Below, piece after piece: positions 22,971-33,890 of a DNA stretch of 64,000 nucleotides. Every line of letters starts with the position of its first letter. Within the stretch, counting starts at the first letter, position 1. Made by a program: the position numbers and the translations under genes. The stretch is from Ophiosphaerella korrae (lineage: Eukaryota; Ascomycota; Dothideomycetes; Pleosporales; Phaeosphaeriaceae), in the NCBI GenBank assembly GCA_028456385.1, contig JALNQF010000008.1, forward strand, positions 62,001-126,000. Direction: 5' to 3'. Under the pieces are notes generated by a model. The model did no database searches and had not been told where the DNA came from. It saw only the letters and a list, made by a program, of their open reading frames with translations.

Positions 22971-24120
22971 GTGCAACGCATCGGGTTAGTTGCTAGATAC
23001 CTAGATAAAATACCGCGGTATCCATGGGTTCATCATCGGTGATATCAATAGAATTTTAATTCGGGGCACTCAGGTTATACTAACTTTGTAACAATCTACG
23101 CACTTTGTACCTACTCTATATCATATCCACCTAGGTACTTGTCTAGGTACCACACCTGATGAAATAAAATTCCGGAGATAAATTCATCTTCAGTATGTGT
23201 GCCAGTTTATACAGGCTGTTCAAAATCATGCTTTTTTTCGCGTGTGCGTCCTTGCCTTTGCTTATCGCAATGACCGTGCAGTAGGTTTGAGTTCTGCAGG
23301 CTTGACCCGTGATATGTAGGAGATGGTCATTCGTAGATACCTAGGTAGCAGCTAGTAGTTAGCACAGGGGCTTCGGGATAGTCATAGAGTTTCAGAATAG
23401 TACTCCCCTATATCGAGTAAAGTGGCTTTCTTTTTCTTTTGCTTGCTGTGGGACATGTGTGAATCAGACCCTCCGTCACGCCCACCTCTAGCATCCTGTC
23501 CTCAAGTATCGCTAATGCATATTTCATTTAGCGTAGATATGCTTGCTCACTCTATTGCCTTCTTGATTTATCAGGAATTATCCTGATGGTATCGGCCACT
23601 TGCAACCCTATGGGCATTACACATGCCTAAACTTCTTATTCATAGGGCCATATAATAGAGCACCAGGGTTGGACAAGCCTCCAGTGAGAATTAAAATATC
23701 ATGCAGGTGGAAGTGATTAGGTTTGAGGTGGTCTGTACTGGCCAGAGTGTTTAAATCTAGAGTATGGGTTTTCGTTGGCTTTGAGGAGTCCCCTGCAGAT
23801 GTGTCATGCCACTGGGTAAACATCGACGGGAATGGTGCCTTCATCGTCTATGTCAGACCTTCAGTTATCACGTTGTATTAGAACTTCATTAGGTATTTCG
23901 TAGATTTTCCATTGGAATTAACAAAATTTATACAAAATTTCATAATTTTCAAAACAAGACATTGCTCGGGTATTTTACGAAAGGGAAGCCAACCATGACC
24001 TAATTAGAACGCCGCGCTGGAACATGGCAATTTAATAGTGACGACGAATCAAGTAGGTATCATAGGAGAGCCTTGAGCAGCAATGACGGCTCATTAGCGT
24101 CTACTAGATTCGTGATTTCT
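22971..24120. other. Intergenic with AGGTACCT-type short repeats
   Basis: Copies of CCTAGGTA or TAGGTACC occur near 23132, 23150 and 23338. The minus-strand frame at 23617-23844 is 75 codons and weakly resembles the N-terminus of a fungal short-chain dehydrogenase, too little to call. Confidence 0.4.
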
Positions 24121-24705
24121 TCAAACACCAGCCATGTCTGGAGGGGGGGCAGTATTGTTGCGAGATGAGTTGCGGATGTGGAGGGCGGAAAGAGCGGTAG
24201 TGGCAACGAAAGTGAGCCTGCAAAGGTTAACAAACAGCTTTGAATAACATGAAGGTAGACTAACCAGAGAAAGGCTGAGAAGACGATAGCGGCGACACCA
24301 GCTCCGTAGAAGGTTCCGTGGCGACCATAATGGCCCCACCACGAATCTCCCCAGCGTACGGCTACAGCTACAAAAGCGGCGAACCAGAAAAGCATGGTGA
24401 GGAACTCGACGGCGGCGATGGCATATTTGTGAGCGGCCTTGGGAAAGCGAGTTGGGGTGAGGATTAGATAGGCTACTGCCAGTAGCGTCCAAACGGAGGT
24501 GAAGAGCATAAAGTTGACGCTATCTGGCGACCAACCGTAGTCTCCTGGGCCATTGTATGCATCGACAACTAGGACGAGATCAGTACAAAGGAGAACAGTG
24601 ACATGGCCTATAACATAACGCACGATATGCAGTCAAGCCCAAGACAATGAGGGCAAAAACAGCCTGCACACCACGAAGGCCGAGGACAATGGCGGGAGCA
24701 ACCAT
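24121..24705 (-). CDS. MARVEL-domain four-helix membrane protein
   Basis: Three exons (24705-24624, 24568-24265, 24217-24121; introns 55 and 47 bp) encode 160 residues. Four hydrophobic helices are visible: GVQAVFALIVLGLTAY, LFTSVWTLLAVAYLIL, AVEFLTMLFWFAAFVAVAV, and AAIVFSAFLWLTFVATTALS. Helices 1 and 2 are separated by an ectodomain loop with AYNGPGDYGW. The layout and the RG-VQ start of helix 1 fit fungal MARVEL proteins, which sit in the plasma membrane or eisosome-like domains. The second splice joins FLW to LTFVATTAL and moves the stop to MAGV, matching the usual family length. The start is the first ATG upstream of helix 1. The specific function is unknown. Confidence 0.85.
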
Positions 24706-25596
24706 TTTCGGACTGGTTTTGAGAGCAAGACTCGGAGCAGGGGCCAGACAGGTGGCTGCAGGGTCTACGGGAAGGATGCGGCAATGTGTTGCAGTGCGCT
24801 AAGCAGGTATATGTACGAGAGAAGAACGAGGTTCTGATGGAGGAGAGGAAATCAGGTGGAAAGGCTCTGATGAGCAGCCCTTTATTGTACTCACACAAAC
24901 AGGGCCATGGGCGATGATGATAATGCCGCGACATGGCAGAGCACTGTGCATACGTCATCGTGGCTCGTGACTTTTTTTGATTGGCCGAGCTAGGGCTGCG
25001 TGTCCTTGGCACACATGAAAACGCAATCGACACGATGCCAACATGACATTGGTTCTTTCTTCGCCCGCATCTTGTCGCCCTTCAGACGATTGGCCTCTGG
25101 AAAAAGAAGCGGCCGTCTTTACTGCTCATCTTTATTATGGTTTGCGGTGCGGCGAGAGGAAGAGTGCTTCATCAACACATGTGTGGCGCCTCATCTAGGG
25201 ACTACGCGGCACAAGCGCCATCCGGGAAGCACGGCACTCTATGGCCAACATGAATATGGCCATGTCGTATGCTGACATTTCCCCAATGTCATTCTAATAA
25301 CTCATAAGCCTGGCATCACGCCTTTCCGCATTTGCTCGTAGCGAAAGACATGAATTGGTCACTACGAATTCTCACTTTGTACCCATTGTTAGCAAACGTC
25401 GCCATAACACAGTGCTCTTCAGCTATGCGCAATGCCGAGTCGGTTCCCATATATGTCCCTTTTCGAGCTAGAGATGATCCCTTTCAGTAGCATCGTCGCA
25501 ACCACCCGTCGTCCCACCAAAAAAACAATACTAATTCCCGCCATAATTGACTTTGGCTTGATCCCTCACAACGATAGTGCTATTTCTACACCGGAT
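24706..25596. other. Intergenic between divergent units
   Basis: The promoter region of the MARVEL gene. No other gene recognised. Confidence 0.45.
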
Positions 25597-26880
25597 ATGG
25601 ACACCGCTTAACTCGAGGACGTGAACAAGCAGTTGCGTAATCACATCAAAATTCCGGAGCAAAAGAATGAGGGGTGGGGAAAAAAGGTTGTAGATCAACA
25701 GAATGAGGCCACGCTTCTATTGCACTCATGTTCAAAACAAACCCGAGGGATGCGATTGCTAGAGGAGAGGGTTGCAAAACTACAGGAAGACCAGACAAAG
25801 ATGCAAAAGATAGTCCTCGAGGAGAAGAGAAGTTCAAAAGTATCTACAGATATCTCAGCCTTCCAACCACAAGAAATTCCCGGCTGCTCTGTACATGGCG
25901 CACCTGTTACTATTTGTCCACAGACACTCAATTTTCAGACAGATTTTGCCCACTATCAGAGGAAACATATCGATGTAGGCTGTGACATGTTTACGCGCAA
26001 CATGGTACAAGAGATCACCATGGCGCAAAACTCCAGGCCGAAGTCAACGTTAGGCTCACACATTATCGAGCCAAGTGCCAAAAGCACCGTGTGCTTCAAG
26101 GTAGAGGTAACTTGGCGGAAGGGCATGATAATCAGTCTGCTACATCACCCGCCCCACAATCACAAGTCAATCACCCTGAGCTTAAAATACTTCACGAGGG
26201 AATCGGCTGTAATAGCTTTATACATTTCATGCTGCAACTTTTAGCTGATACGAAACACTCGCGTGAGGCTGCAGAGTCAGAAATTCAAGCCTACCAGACT
26301 TTCGACGAGATTGAAAACCTACTGAGAGAGTTTGATACCGCCGCGCAAGAAAAAAATTCTGAACTCTAATCGTAAAATAAGTGTTTATGCAAATAGGGTG
26401 ACGCAGCTTGAGGAATATATCGAGACTCAGAGAATTCAGAAGTCTAAATTCATTCCAGCATACTTTCAAACGTCAGATATAGTAACCGCGTCATCAAAAG
26501 CACAGGAAGATGCACCATTACATCAGACACCCGATACGCCTTTTGACATCGATATCATTAGCTTGGAAGGCCGTTACGAGACTGACTCAGCCTCCAATAA
26601 TATAATTCCAAATATCACAATCAATATCAGTTCATCAGAGCAAAAGAACTGGAGCTTCCTAAAGCACGTAAAATCCACTATCTCCAAAACCTCCAAAGCC
26701 TCCAAGCTTGACATCCAAGGCCCACAAGATTTGATAAAGACCTTTGTTGGCGATATGCGATCCACCGAAACGGATCCCGTTCAGCAAACCGCTGCTGCCA
26801 CTCACTGGTAGAAGGTCGCTCTTGAAGCCCTCACCGAAGTCGACACACTACGCGCTGAAATGAATGCCTTGCCTCTGTAG
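25597..26880 (+). pseudogene. Coiled-coil protein, multiply broken
   Basis: The frame starts MDTA, meets TAA at 25609, and continues in frame as LEDVNKQLRNHIK and MRLLEERVAKLQEDQTKMQK, heptad-like coiled coil. Coding character then moves to another frame (LTHYRAKCQKHR, EIENLLREFDTAAQEKN, about 26050-26360). It moves again to the frame of NRKISVYANRVTQLEEYIE and the rest to 26811, where TAG follows THW. After that stop the same frame still reads KVALEALTEVDTLRAEMNAL. Two nonsense codons and two frameshifts make this a pseudogene. Both stops are restorable by TAA/TAG to CAA/CAG. No family is recognised. Confidence 0.6.
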
Positions 26881-27558
26881 GGCGCCTGGACATCGCATTC
26901 TTGTAGATGAGTTGGAAGCGAAAACAAACATGCTGACTTTGCAGGCGGAGCTTGTTACCAAGTGGTACAAGAAATACTTGGAGCATTCTAACACAGGGTG
27001 AAGCGATATTCATCTGAGTATGCCGCCTGGTGTAGTGGGCAACTCATGGTTGCACCATACCTTTGGAAAACTCACATTTGGGATTCTGAAGGGTTTGGTC
27101 GCACGATAGTCAATAGATGTCAAATACTTACTAGATTTTCCATAACTCCTTGTACCCAACTGTAAATATATCTGTAAAATAATGTGTGAGAGGGACCAAA
27201 GACGATGTGACAGTGCAGCTAATTTGACCATTCTTCAATTATTAGTTTTCTTTACTCGGCTTCGAACGTGGGGGCTAATTTTCCTTTCATGCTGCTATTG
27301 GTAGAAAATACTCAATGTTACACTCCTATTTGATTGGCTAATGTGCCGGAGAAAGCTCCGACGATCGCAGACACGCCTAGCGCGTCGGTCGTACTTCGCG
27401 ACCGCACGCATGCGCCAGCGTACGAGGCACTCGTGGCACCACATTCCACATCCCATATCCTCATTATAAACCTCGTCGCACCTGTAGACTACTTGGACGT
27501 GGTCACATCCGACCATTCTCCCAGTTACGCACATTTTACGTGCAGCAATACTCCAAAC
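26881..27558. other. Intergenic, upstream of SGNH-like gene
   Basis: Likely promoter of the gene starting at 27559. The coding frame is open upstream to 27334 but has no ATG there, so that extension is not used. Confidence 0.45.
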
Positions 27559-28551
27559 ATGAAGCCTAGTGCTGAGCAAAAGCAATCAGGGGGAACAGCC
27601 CCAGAAGCACAGGAACAGGAGTCTACGCGATTGATCAATACCTCCAAGTTTTACCTCGAATGGAAAGGCCACCCCCTGAGTGACCTTAAGCTATTTCGCG
27701 ACATCACAATCGCAGAACGACTGGAGAAGCCCATTGTCTATCTAGCTGGCGACTCCTCGCTAGACAACAAGTACTGGATCGACAAAACCGTCAAAGAACT
27801 CGGAGTCCAAGTACCCACAATCTATGAAAAAACACTCGAACCACCAGAGCCAAAACCCGACGTCGCATTTTGGATGAACCACCTGCTTGGCGACCGTGCA
27901 ACATGCATCAACACTTCAATTGAAGAGTCGATGCTACGCGAACGCGACTCTAAGCTTCTGTCTCACGACGAGTTCATTCGCGACAACATACGTCCTTCCG
28001 ATGTACTCATCGTCAGTGTAGGCGCCAACGACGTTGCGCTAAAACCCAATGCTGCTACGATGTGGAACATGCTCCAGCTAGCATGGTTCACATCCCGCAA
28101 ATCCCTGGAAAATCACAATGCAAAAGCACTCAAGTACTTCCAACATTTATTTGGTGACAAGATTCAAGACTACGTCACGCGCGTTACGGCGAAAACTAAG
28201 CCTCGCGCTGTCATCGTGTGCATGATCTATTTTCCACTCGAAGCGGGGCTGGGCCAGAAGGGCTGGGCCGAGTGGCAGCTTAAAGCGCTGGGGTATAATT
28301 GGTACCCAGGTCAGTTGCAGGCCGGTATTAGGGCAATGTATGAGATGGCGACAAAGCCGATGAAGGTTGAGGAGACGGAGATTGTGCCGTGTGCGTTGCA
28401 TGAGGTGTTGGACGGCAAGAGTAAAGAAGAATATACTGAAAGAGTGGAACCGAATCATGGGGGAGGACGTAAGATGGCTATCAAGTTCATGGAGTTGTTG
28501 GAGGATGTTTGGAAAGTACCGAATGTTTCAAAACAGGAGACTATGGCGTGA
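27559..28551 (+). CDS. SGNH-hydrolase-like protein, probably cytosolic
   Basis: An intronless gene encodes 330 residues from the first in-frame ATG (MKPSAEQKQSGG). SGNH-type blocks are visible. Block I is VYLAGDSSLDNKYW, with the nucleophile Ser after Gly-Asp. A block III-like segment is LIVSVGANDVAL, giving the Asn of the oxyanion hole. A possible block V is VEPNHGGGRKMA, with the His but Glu-Pro-Asn in place of the usual Asp-x-x-His spacing. There is no signal peptide or membrane helix, so a cytosolic esterase- or lipase-like enzyme is expected. The degenerate block V means the catalytic dyad or triad is not certain. The N-terminal 45 residues are low-complexity and polar. Confidence 0.7.
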   Translation: MKPSAEQKQSGGTAPEAQEQESTRLINTSKFYLEWKGHPLSDLKLFRDITIAERLEKPIVYLAGDSSLDNKYWIDKTVKELGVQVPTIYEKTLEPPEPKPDVAFWMNHLLGDRATCINTSIEESMLRERDSKLLSHDEFIRDNIRPSDVLIVSVGANDVALKPNAATMWNMLQLAWFTSRKSLENHNAKALKYFQHLFGDKIQDYVTRVTAKTKPRAVIVCMIYFPLEAGLGQKGWAEWQLKALGYNWYPGQLQAGIRAMYEMATKPMKVEETEIVPCALHEVLDGKSKEEYTERVEPNHGGGRKMAIKFMELLEDVWKVPNVSKQETMA

Positions 28552-29754
28552 GAACGATTTCTAGTAATGTGTTTTTGATAAAGTAATTTGTTAATAAAGG
28601 TGGTATAATAGAGGTAGTTGACTTGAATATACTTTTTTCCGTTCTGGCTCAAAAAATGCCTGCGTCTGGCTCCTGAAGTTGTACTCGTTCTTTGATTGGA
28701 AGTTTCGGCGGAAACGAGGCTCGAGCCTGACACCGCGTATCAGGCCTTGGGCCCCCACCAATGTCAACATTTTACAACTATTTGATGCGCTATCCTCGCA
28801 CTTCAAACAACACTTATCATCCATCGACACACTTTCAAACCACTAGGTTATATTATATAGATCCGAGCACCACTAAAATGACCAAGTCACGTTCCTGTCA
28901 TCCACTTATCCTTAATTATAGTGCAGAATGATACCCTGACTACATATGCTCACAAAGTCGAGAAGGTATATGACATTTTGGGGTGTCTTTTAAGCCAATT
29001 CAACATTTCACATAAGCAATACTTCCACATGTTCCGCGTCTGACCCCTATACCATTGGTATCATCTCGGATCATTAGCAATATAAGGTCTTGTCAATAGC
29101 ATCACCAACATTAACCATTTATTTATGGCGTGATACTCGAAATACAATCCTTGTGAGCATTCTGGTGGGGGGTAAGGCTGAGTCACTGGTGTGCATTGCG
29201 TGCGCATGACCGTTTGGATATGGGTGAAAGTTTTTGAAATCACAACAATAGCGCACACTGGCACAACCTATAAGATACACAACACCGTGATACGCCAAAC
29301 CACCTTCAACTGCTTTTGATTCTCCTTAACCGTTCCTGCTGCTTGCTAGCCTCTCTAAAGGTTCTTAATCCGTTGCAAGTGCCCCGAAATGTCAAAGTCA
29401 CGGTGCAATGTCGGGATATTCTCAACCTAATCTTCTCAAGTGAATGAGTGACTCCCAGACTTCTATTTGCTTCCACGCTCGGTGTCTAGGCAGACCCAAC
29501 TGGGCTAGAGTAACCATTCAACCCGCACAATAACGTCCACCAAGACAAATTTGCGTTTGCGGCTCGCCTCTGCTCATATATAAGCTGTCTCCCACCCACC
29601 ATCCTCCATTTCCTCTCCACCTCAATTTCAATTCAAGCAATTCAGAAAATTTGTGCCTTTGATACAAATCTCAATTCCTGAGCTTGATAATACTTCCACA
29701 CTCTCACAAACATCCTCCATTACCTGCGAACACACACACACAAATACCGACAAC
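28552..29754. other. Intergenic; promoter of the coiled-coil/zinc gene at its 3' end
   Basis: No gene recognised. The last 180 bp contain a TATA-like box and a long pyrimidine-rich leader typical of well-expressed fungal genes. Confidence 0.5.
29575..29584 (+). promoter_or_regulatory. TATA-like box
   Basis: CATATATAAG lies about 170 bp before the ATG at 29755 and is followed by a CT-rich stretch (CCCACCCACCATCCTCC), the usual arrangement around fungal transcription starts. Confidence 0.45.
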
Positions 29755-32444
29755 ATGTTTCTCGAATCCGTGATCTATTACCCCGCGATGGCATTCGGCA
29801 TGATTGCCTTAGCCATGCCCGATTTCGTGTCCATGGAACAGACCTTCGTCATCCTCGCACTCCTCTTCTACGTGTTCTGCCACTTGGCGAACAAAGTTTT
29901 GCGCCAACACATCGATGCTGTCGCGGAACGTACTACCGCTAGCTTCGGTTGCATCGCTGCAAAGATGGACAAGTACCTCAAGAGCTTCCCCCAAGTACTC
30001 CTCCGACTCAAGCGAATCGATATCAAACAAGATATCATGTCGGTGCAGATGAAGCTCGTCCTTAAAAAGATAGACGAAGTTAAAACCGAATTGGTGAACA
30101 AGCCTCAGGTCATGACTCCACCCCCGGCGCCAAACCACTCCAACTCTGCGCAAATCGCAAACTCATTGTCTCACATCCAAACGTCACTTGATTCCATCCT
30201 CATAAACATCATCCAAAAGCTCAACACCCCGGCTCCATCTCCGACCATCAACGTAGACTTCTCCGCCTGGCAGCCTTTCTTGTCCGCGATGACCAGCTTC
30301 CAACAAAGCATCACTACAATGCAAGGAAGCAATTCAGGCAATGCCTCTGCTACTGATCAGACTAAGATCTTTGCTGATCTCAGCGACCTTCAAACCAAGA
30401 TTGATGCCGTGGGCATTTGCATCAAAGACAATTCCACTGTTTCTTCTCTCGAAAAGGTCATGGCTTCACTCGACAGCATAGAAACCCGCATCAATGACAT
30501 GTCCAAAGCCCCTCCTCCCCTCGGCGCCGCCGCCTTGCAGGTATTCATGGAAAACTTTTCCAGGATCAAGGGTAGCACTGAAGCTATCCCCATGGATGAC
30601 CTCATCAAGAATATCGATGATCTGAGCAAGGATGTCAAAGCTCTGAGGCCCCTTGACCTGTCCACGGCCATGACTAAGATTGACGACGTCAGTGCCAAGG
30701 GCACAACTGAATTGAAGTCGGTCTTTAACCTCGTTTGCGCCGTTGGACACCGTCTCGATGAAGTTGAAAGCCGTGTGATTGAAGCTACTGTTGCACCAAA
30801 AGACCTTGAAGCTTCGCTCGCGGCAGTTGAAGCTAAGAGTAAACAACAAGCCGAAGACACCATTTGCACATTCGGAGCCCGATTCGATACCATGGCTCAA
30901 CGCATGGACCAAACTCCTACGCCCTCGCCAATCTCAGAAGCCTCTCTTGCGGCCATTGAAGCCATGAACAAGAAGCAAATTGACGAAATGATCCGTATTT
31001 TCGAAGCACGCTTTGAAGTCATGACGCAACACATGACTGCCCCTCCTGCTCCCTTGCCGGCGCCGGAGATATCGCTCAGAGAAATGGAAGCCAGGAGCAA
31101 CCAGCAGCTCGGCGACCTCGTGCATCGCCTTGAGACAAAGATGGTCGCACGCCTCGACACCAAGTTCGAGGATTTGATCCAGGCTGTAACAGCGAAAGCA
31201 CCACAGCCTACCTCCAACCAAAAGACACAGACTGAGGTCGTGTCTAAGACTGCTTCACCAGTCACCCCACCCATGCCTCCGGCACCTAAGCTTAGCTTGG
31301 GTGCCATCGTTACTCAGTCGACCGCCTCCGTGTATGTGGCACCTAAGCTTAGCTTGGGTACTATCATCACTCAGTCGACCGCCCCCGTGTCTCCTGTCAA
31401 GGAGACTACTAAGGCTGAGGACGCCGCTGCTACGGTTACGAGTCAGTCCGCGACTGGCCCTAGCGCGGATGAGAAGCGTGAGTCCAAGGTTACGAGTCCT
31501 CCTGAGACTGGCCTTGCCTCAGGTGAAGCTGTCGATGCTAAGGTTACGACCCCTGCTGCGGGTGGCCTTGGCGGAGCTGAAGGTGTTGCCGCTGAGAAGG
31601 TTACGAGTGCTGAGAAGCCTGGCCATGACGCTGCTGCACCTGCCGGTGCTAGTGCTGCTGAGGTTACGAGTGCTGAAAAGCCTGGCTTGAAGCTGCTGTT
31701 CCTGTCGTTGCTGAGGTTACGAGTGCCAAAGAGCCTGGCCTCAGCACCAGTGGAGGTGAGTCCTCCACGGCCGCCGCCGAGGAGAAGACAATGACTCCTC
31801 CCCCCTCCCCAACGGTCTCCACGGCTTCGTCTGGCAGACGGAGTCCTATTCGTACCCTCGACCAGCCCGCATCAAGTCAACACGCTTCGCTGCTTGATGG
31901 TCTCGCCAGAGCTCGTGCCGGTCTTCCGATAGACGGCACAGGTGTCGCTCCTGCCCCTCTTCAAGAGGGATCAACGGTAGAGCGACACTGCAATATTTGC
32001 AACAAAAAGGTGTGGGTCGAATACACGACCAAATTCAATAGGCCAGATCAGAAGCTTGTCCCCTGGGATGCGCACGACAAAGAGTGTCACGCCCACTGCA
32101 CCCGCTGCCGCAAGCAATTTGAAGCCAAGTTCTACCCTGGCAAAGGCAAGCGGGTTGACTACAGGGAGCATAACGAAGTCTGCTCTGCTAGTGAGGGACA
32201 AAAGGGACGCGCCCCTAGACAGCGCAACAAGGGCAAGGACGCCTCTCCGGTCAAGCCGATCGAGCCTGACTTGAATCCTGGCTGGAATGTTTCCTGGCAA
32301 ACTGGGGAAAAGAAGAAAGCTGCCAACACTGAACAGTCCTCTGGCGAGCCAGTCGAGTCAGATAGGCCGCGTATCAAGCAGCTTGTAATGCCGGGCGAGA
32401 AGTCAATATTTGGTGGTATAAAGGACAGCAAATATGCCAAATAG
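29755..32444 (+). CDS. Membrane-anchored coiled-coil protein with C-terminal C2HC zinc modules; frame break in a repeat
   Basis: From MFLESVIYYPAMAFGMIALA the protein has two N-terminal hydrophobic segments (to about residue 45), then long amphipathic helical stretches. Three degenerate repeats of about 44 residues follow (starting EASLAAVEAKSKQQ, EASLAAIEAMNKKQ and EISLREMEARSNQQ). Next come two APKLSLG-TQST repeats and a Thr/Ala-rich zone of VT-S-EKPG repeats. The first frame ends at 31794. Coding continues one frame over (VAEVTSAKEPGLSTSGG, then MTPPPSPTVSTASSG) to 32444. There two modules CNIC...HDKEC and CTRC...HNEVC form C2HC zinc sites. Removing one 53-bp repeat unit (31663-31715, GT...AG ends) restores a single 878-residue frame. 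A one-base deletion in that unit is the alternative. Function is unknown. Confidence 0.65.
31599..31727 (+). repeat. Coding tandem repeat with GAGGTTACGAGTGC core
   Basis: Units beginning GTTACGAGTGC(T/C) occur at 31600, 31663 and 31716, with looser copies upstream at 31435, 31488 and 31541. The unit from 31663 to 31715 is 53 bp, not a multiple of three, and coincides with the frame change in the host gene. Confidence 0.6.
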
Positions 32445-33890
32445 ATGTCCTGGAAAAAGCAAAGTGGCACTGATGGATGGAATGAAGAGAGTCAGATTGG
32501 GCTAGTTGTTGCTTACAGAATGCGAGAATTGGTAAACGAATATGGCGCTCACCAATACAGAAATAGATTTCATAAAAAAAAAAATCAGGTTAAAATCACT
32601 TCCATCAGTGCCATCGTGGTCTTGCTCTTGTCTCTATTTCTTGTGCAGCCCCTACAGTGCTAAACTGCTGATACCTGAACTAGTTGGCCGTGCATAGCCT
32701 CGACTCTGCGGCACGTTTCCAGGATCGGCATGCTTCAATTTATCGAGCCTAAAAGGCAAGCACCAACCAGGACCTGTTCACAATCTTCTGACTCTCATTT
32801 TCCTACAGCAGTAGATTGTCAACTTCGGAATGACGAAACCCTGCGCAGCAATGACATTTATCTGGACACAGTATTTGACCTATGCCCTTGCCCAAATATT
32901 GGAAAGCCATGGGTGCTGCTCAAGCGCAAGATCTTGAGCAAGGCGGCTACGATTATTTTGTTTCTTTGAACTAGCTATATTAGCGAAAATACATGACCAT
33001 AGAACAACCAACATGGCCAGGGGAAGTTGGTTACGTACTTGTTCATCAGCTTGCTCGATTTGTGCGATACGGGGCAGAACGTCATGGGTGTGCTCTCAAT
33101 CGCATTAGGGATTTGTTACAACTTTGTTCTAGATGTAATGCTTGTTGACATGGCTAGCAGGATAGATGGCAATAGTATTTAAATGAAGTTGATAAAGTTT
33201 GGGGGGGGGGGGGATTGCAATAGTGCAGAGCTTATAAATATAAAGCTGAAGCATTGTCTAGACTGAGATTGACCTACAAGGACATCGCCGCCAAGGATGT
33301 ATAGATGACATCATCCTCAGGTATCATACGATCTCTAAGTTATAGCAGTACCCATCAATCTAGCTTGGTGTATCATAAACCGAGCACCCCTCAAACCAGG
33401 GTAAGGACGGATGAATTGTGTAGGGCGAGATAAGTACCTGCAATATTCTCTCTAGGGTATTTGCCTGATTGGACTATGCGTTCATGCCGAATATCGTTTT
33501 TGGGAAATTTGCTAATGCCGATGATCCCAGAAGCACAATGTTCGCAATATTGCGAAAACCTAAATGCGAAGAAGGCGTTGATATATGCATGACTATGTTG
33601 GCAGCCTTGATAAGGACCAGAAAAAAACATTTGTCGACGAGGTCTCCAAGAGGTAGGAGGATGCAAGATGAGGTGGCCATAGTGCAAGTGTAGTTCATTT
33701 AGCCTTTGTCACTAGATCCCTCCCGTTCCAAACTGCACATGGCTGAGACCGCGAGACTAAGCCCTTCCTACCTACGCGCAAAACAAAGAGTCACCCAAAT
33801 CGCTAGATGAAGTTGGAGAGTACCGGTCAATGTAGTAAATCACATTATCATTAGTTACCACTTCAAATAAATCTACTTTTATTTCATCGC
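32445..33890. other. Intergenic
   Basis: No gene recognised. It separates the convergent coiled-coil/zinc and dipeptidyl peptidase genes, so it holds both 3' ends. It contains a 13-base G run at 33201-33213. Confidence 0.5.
33201..33213 (+). repeat. Mononucleotide G13 tract
   Basis: An uninterrupted run of 13 G, a likely polymorphic or assembly-sensitive site. Confidence 0.9.

Noticed and set aside
23617..23844. Possible N-terminus of a short-chain dehydrogenase on the minus strand
   Set aside because: Only a weak resemblance (FPSMFTQWHDT, ILILTGG) with no cofactor motif and no continuation in any frame.
27334..27558. N-terminal extension of the SGNH-like gene
   Set aside because: The frame is open but has no ATG before 27559, and the extra residues look random.
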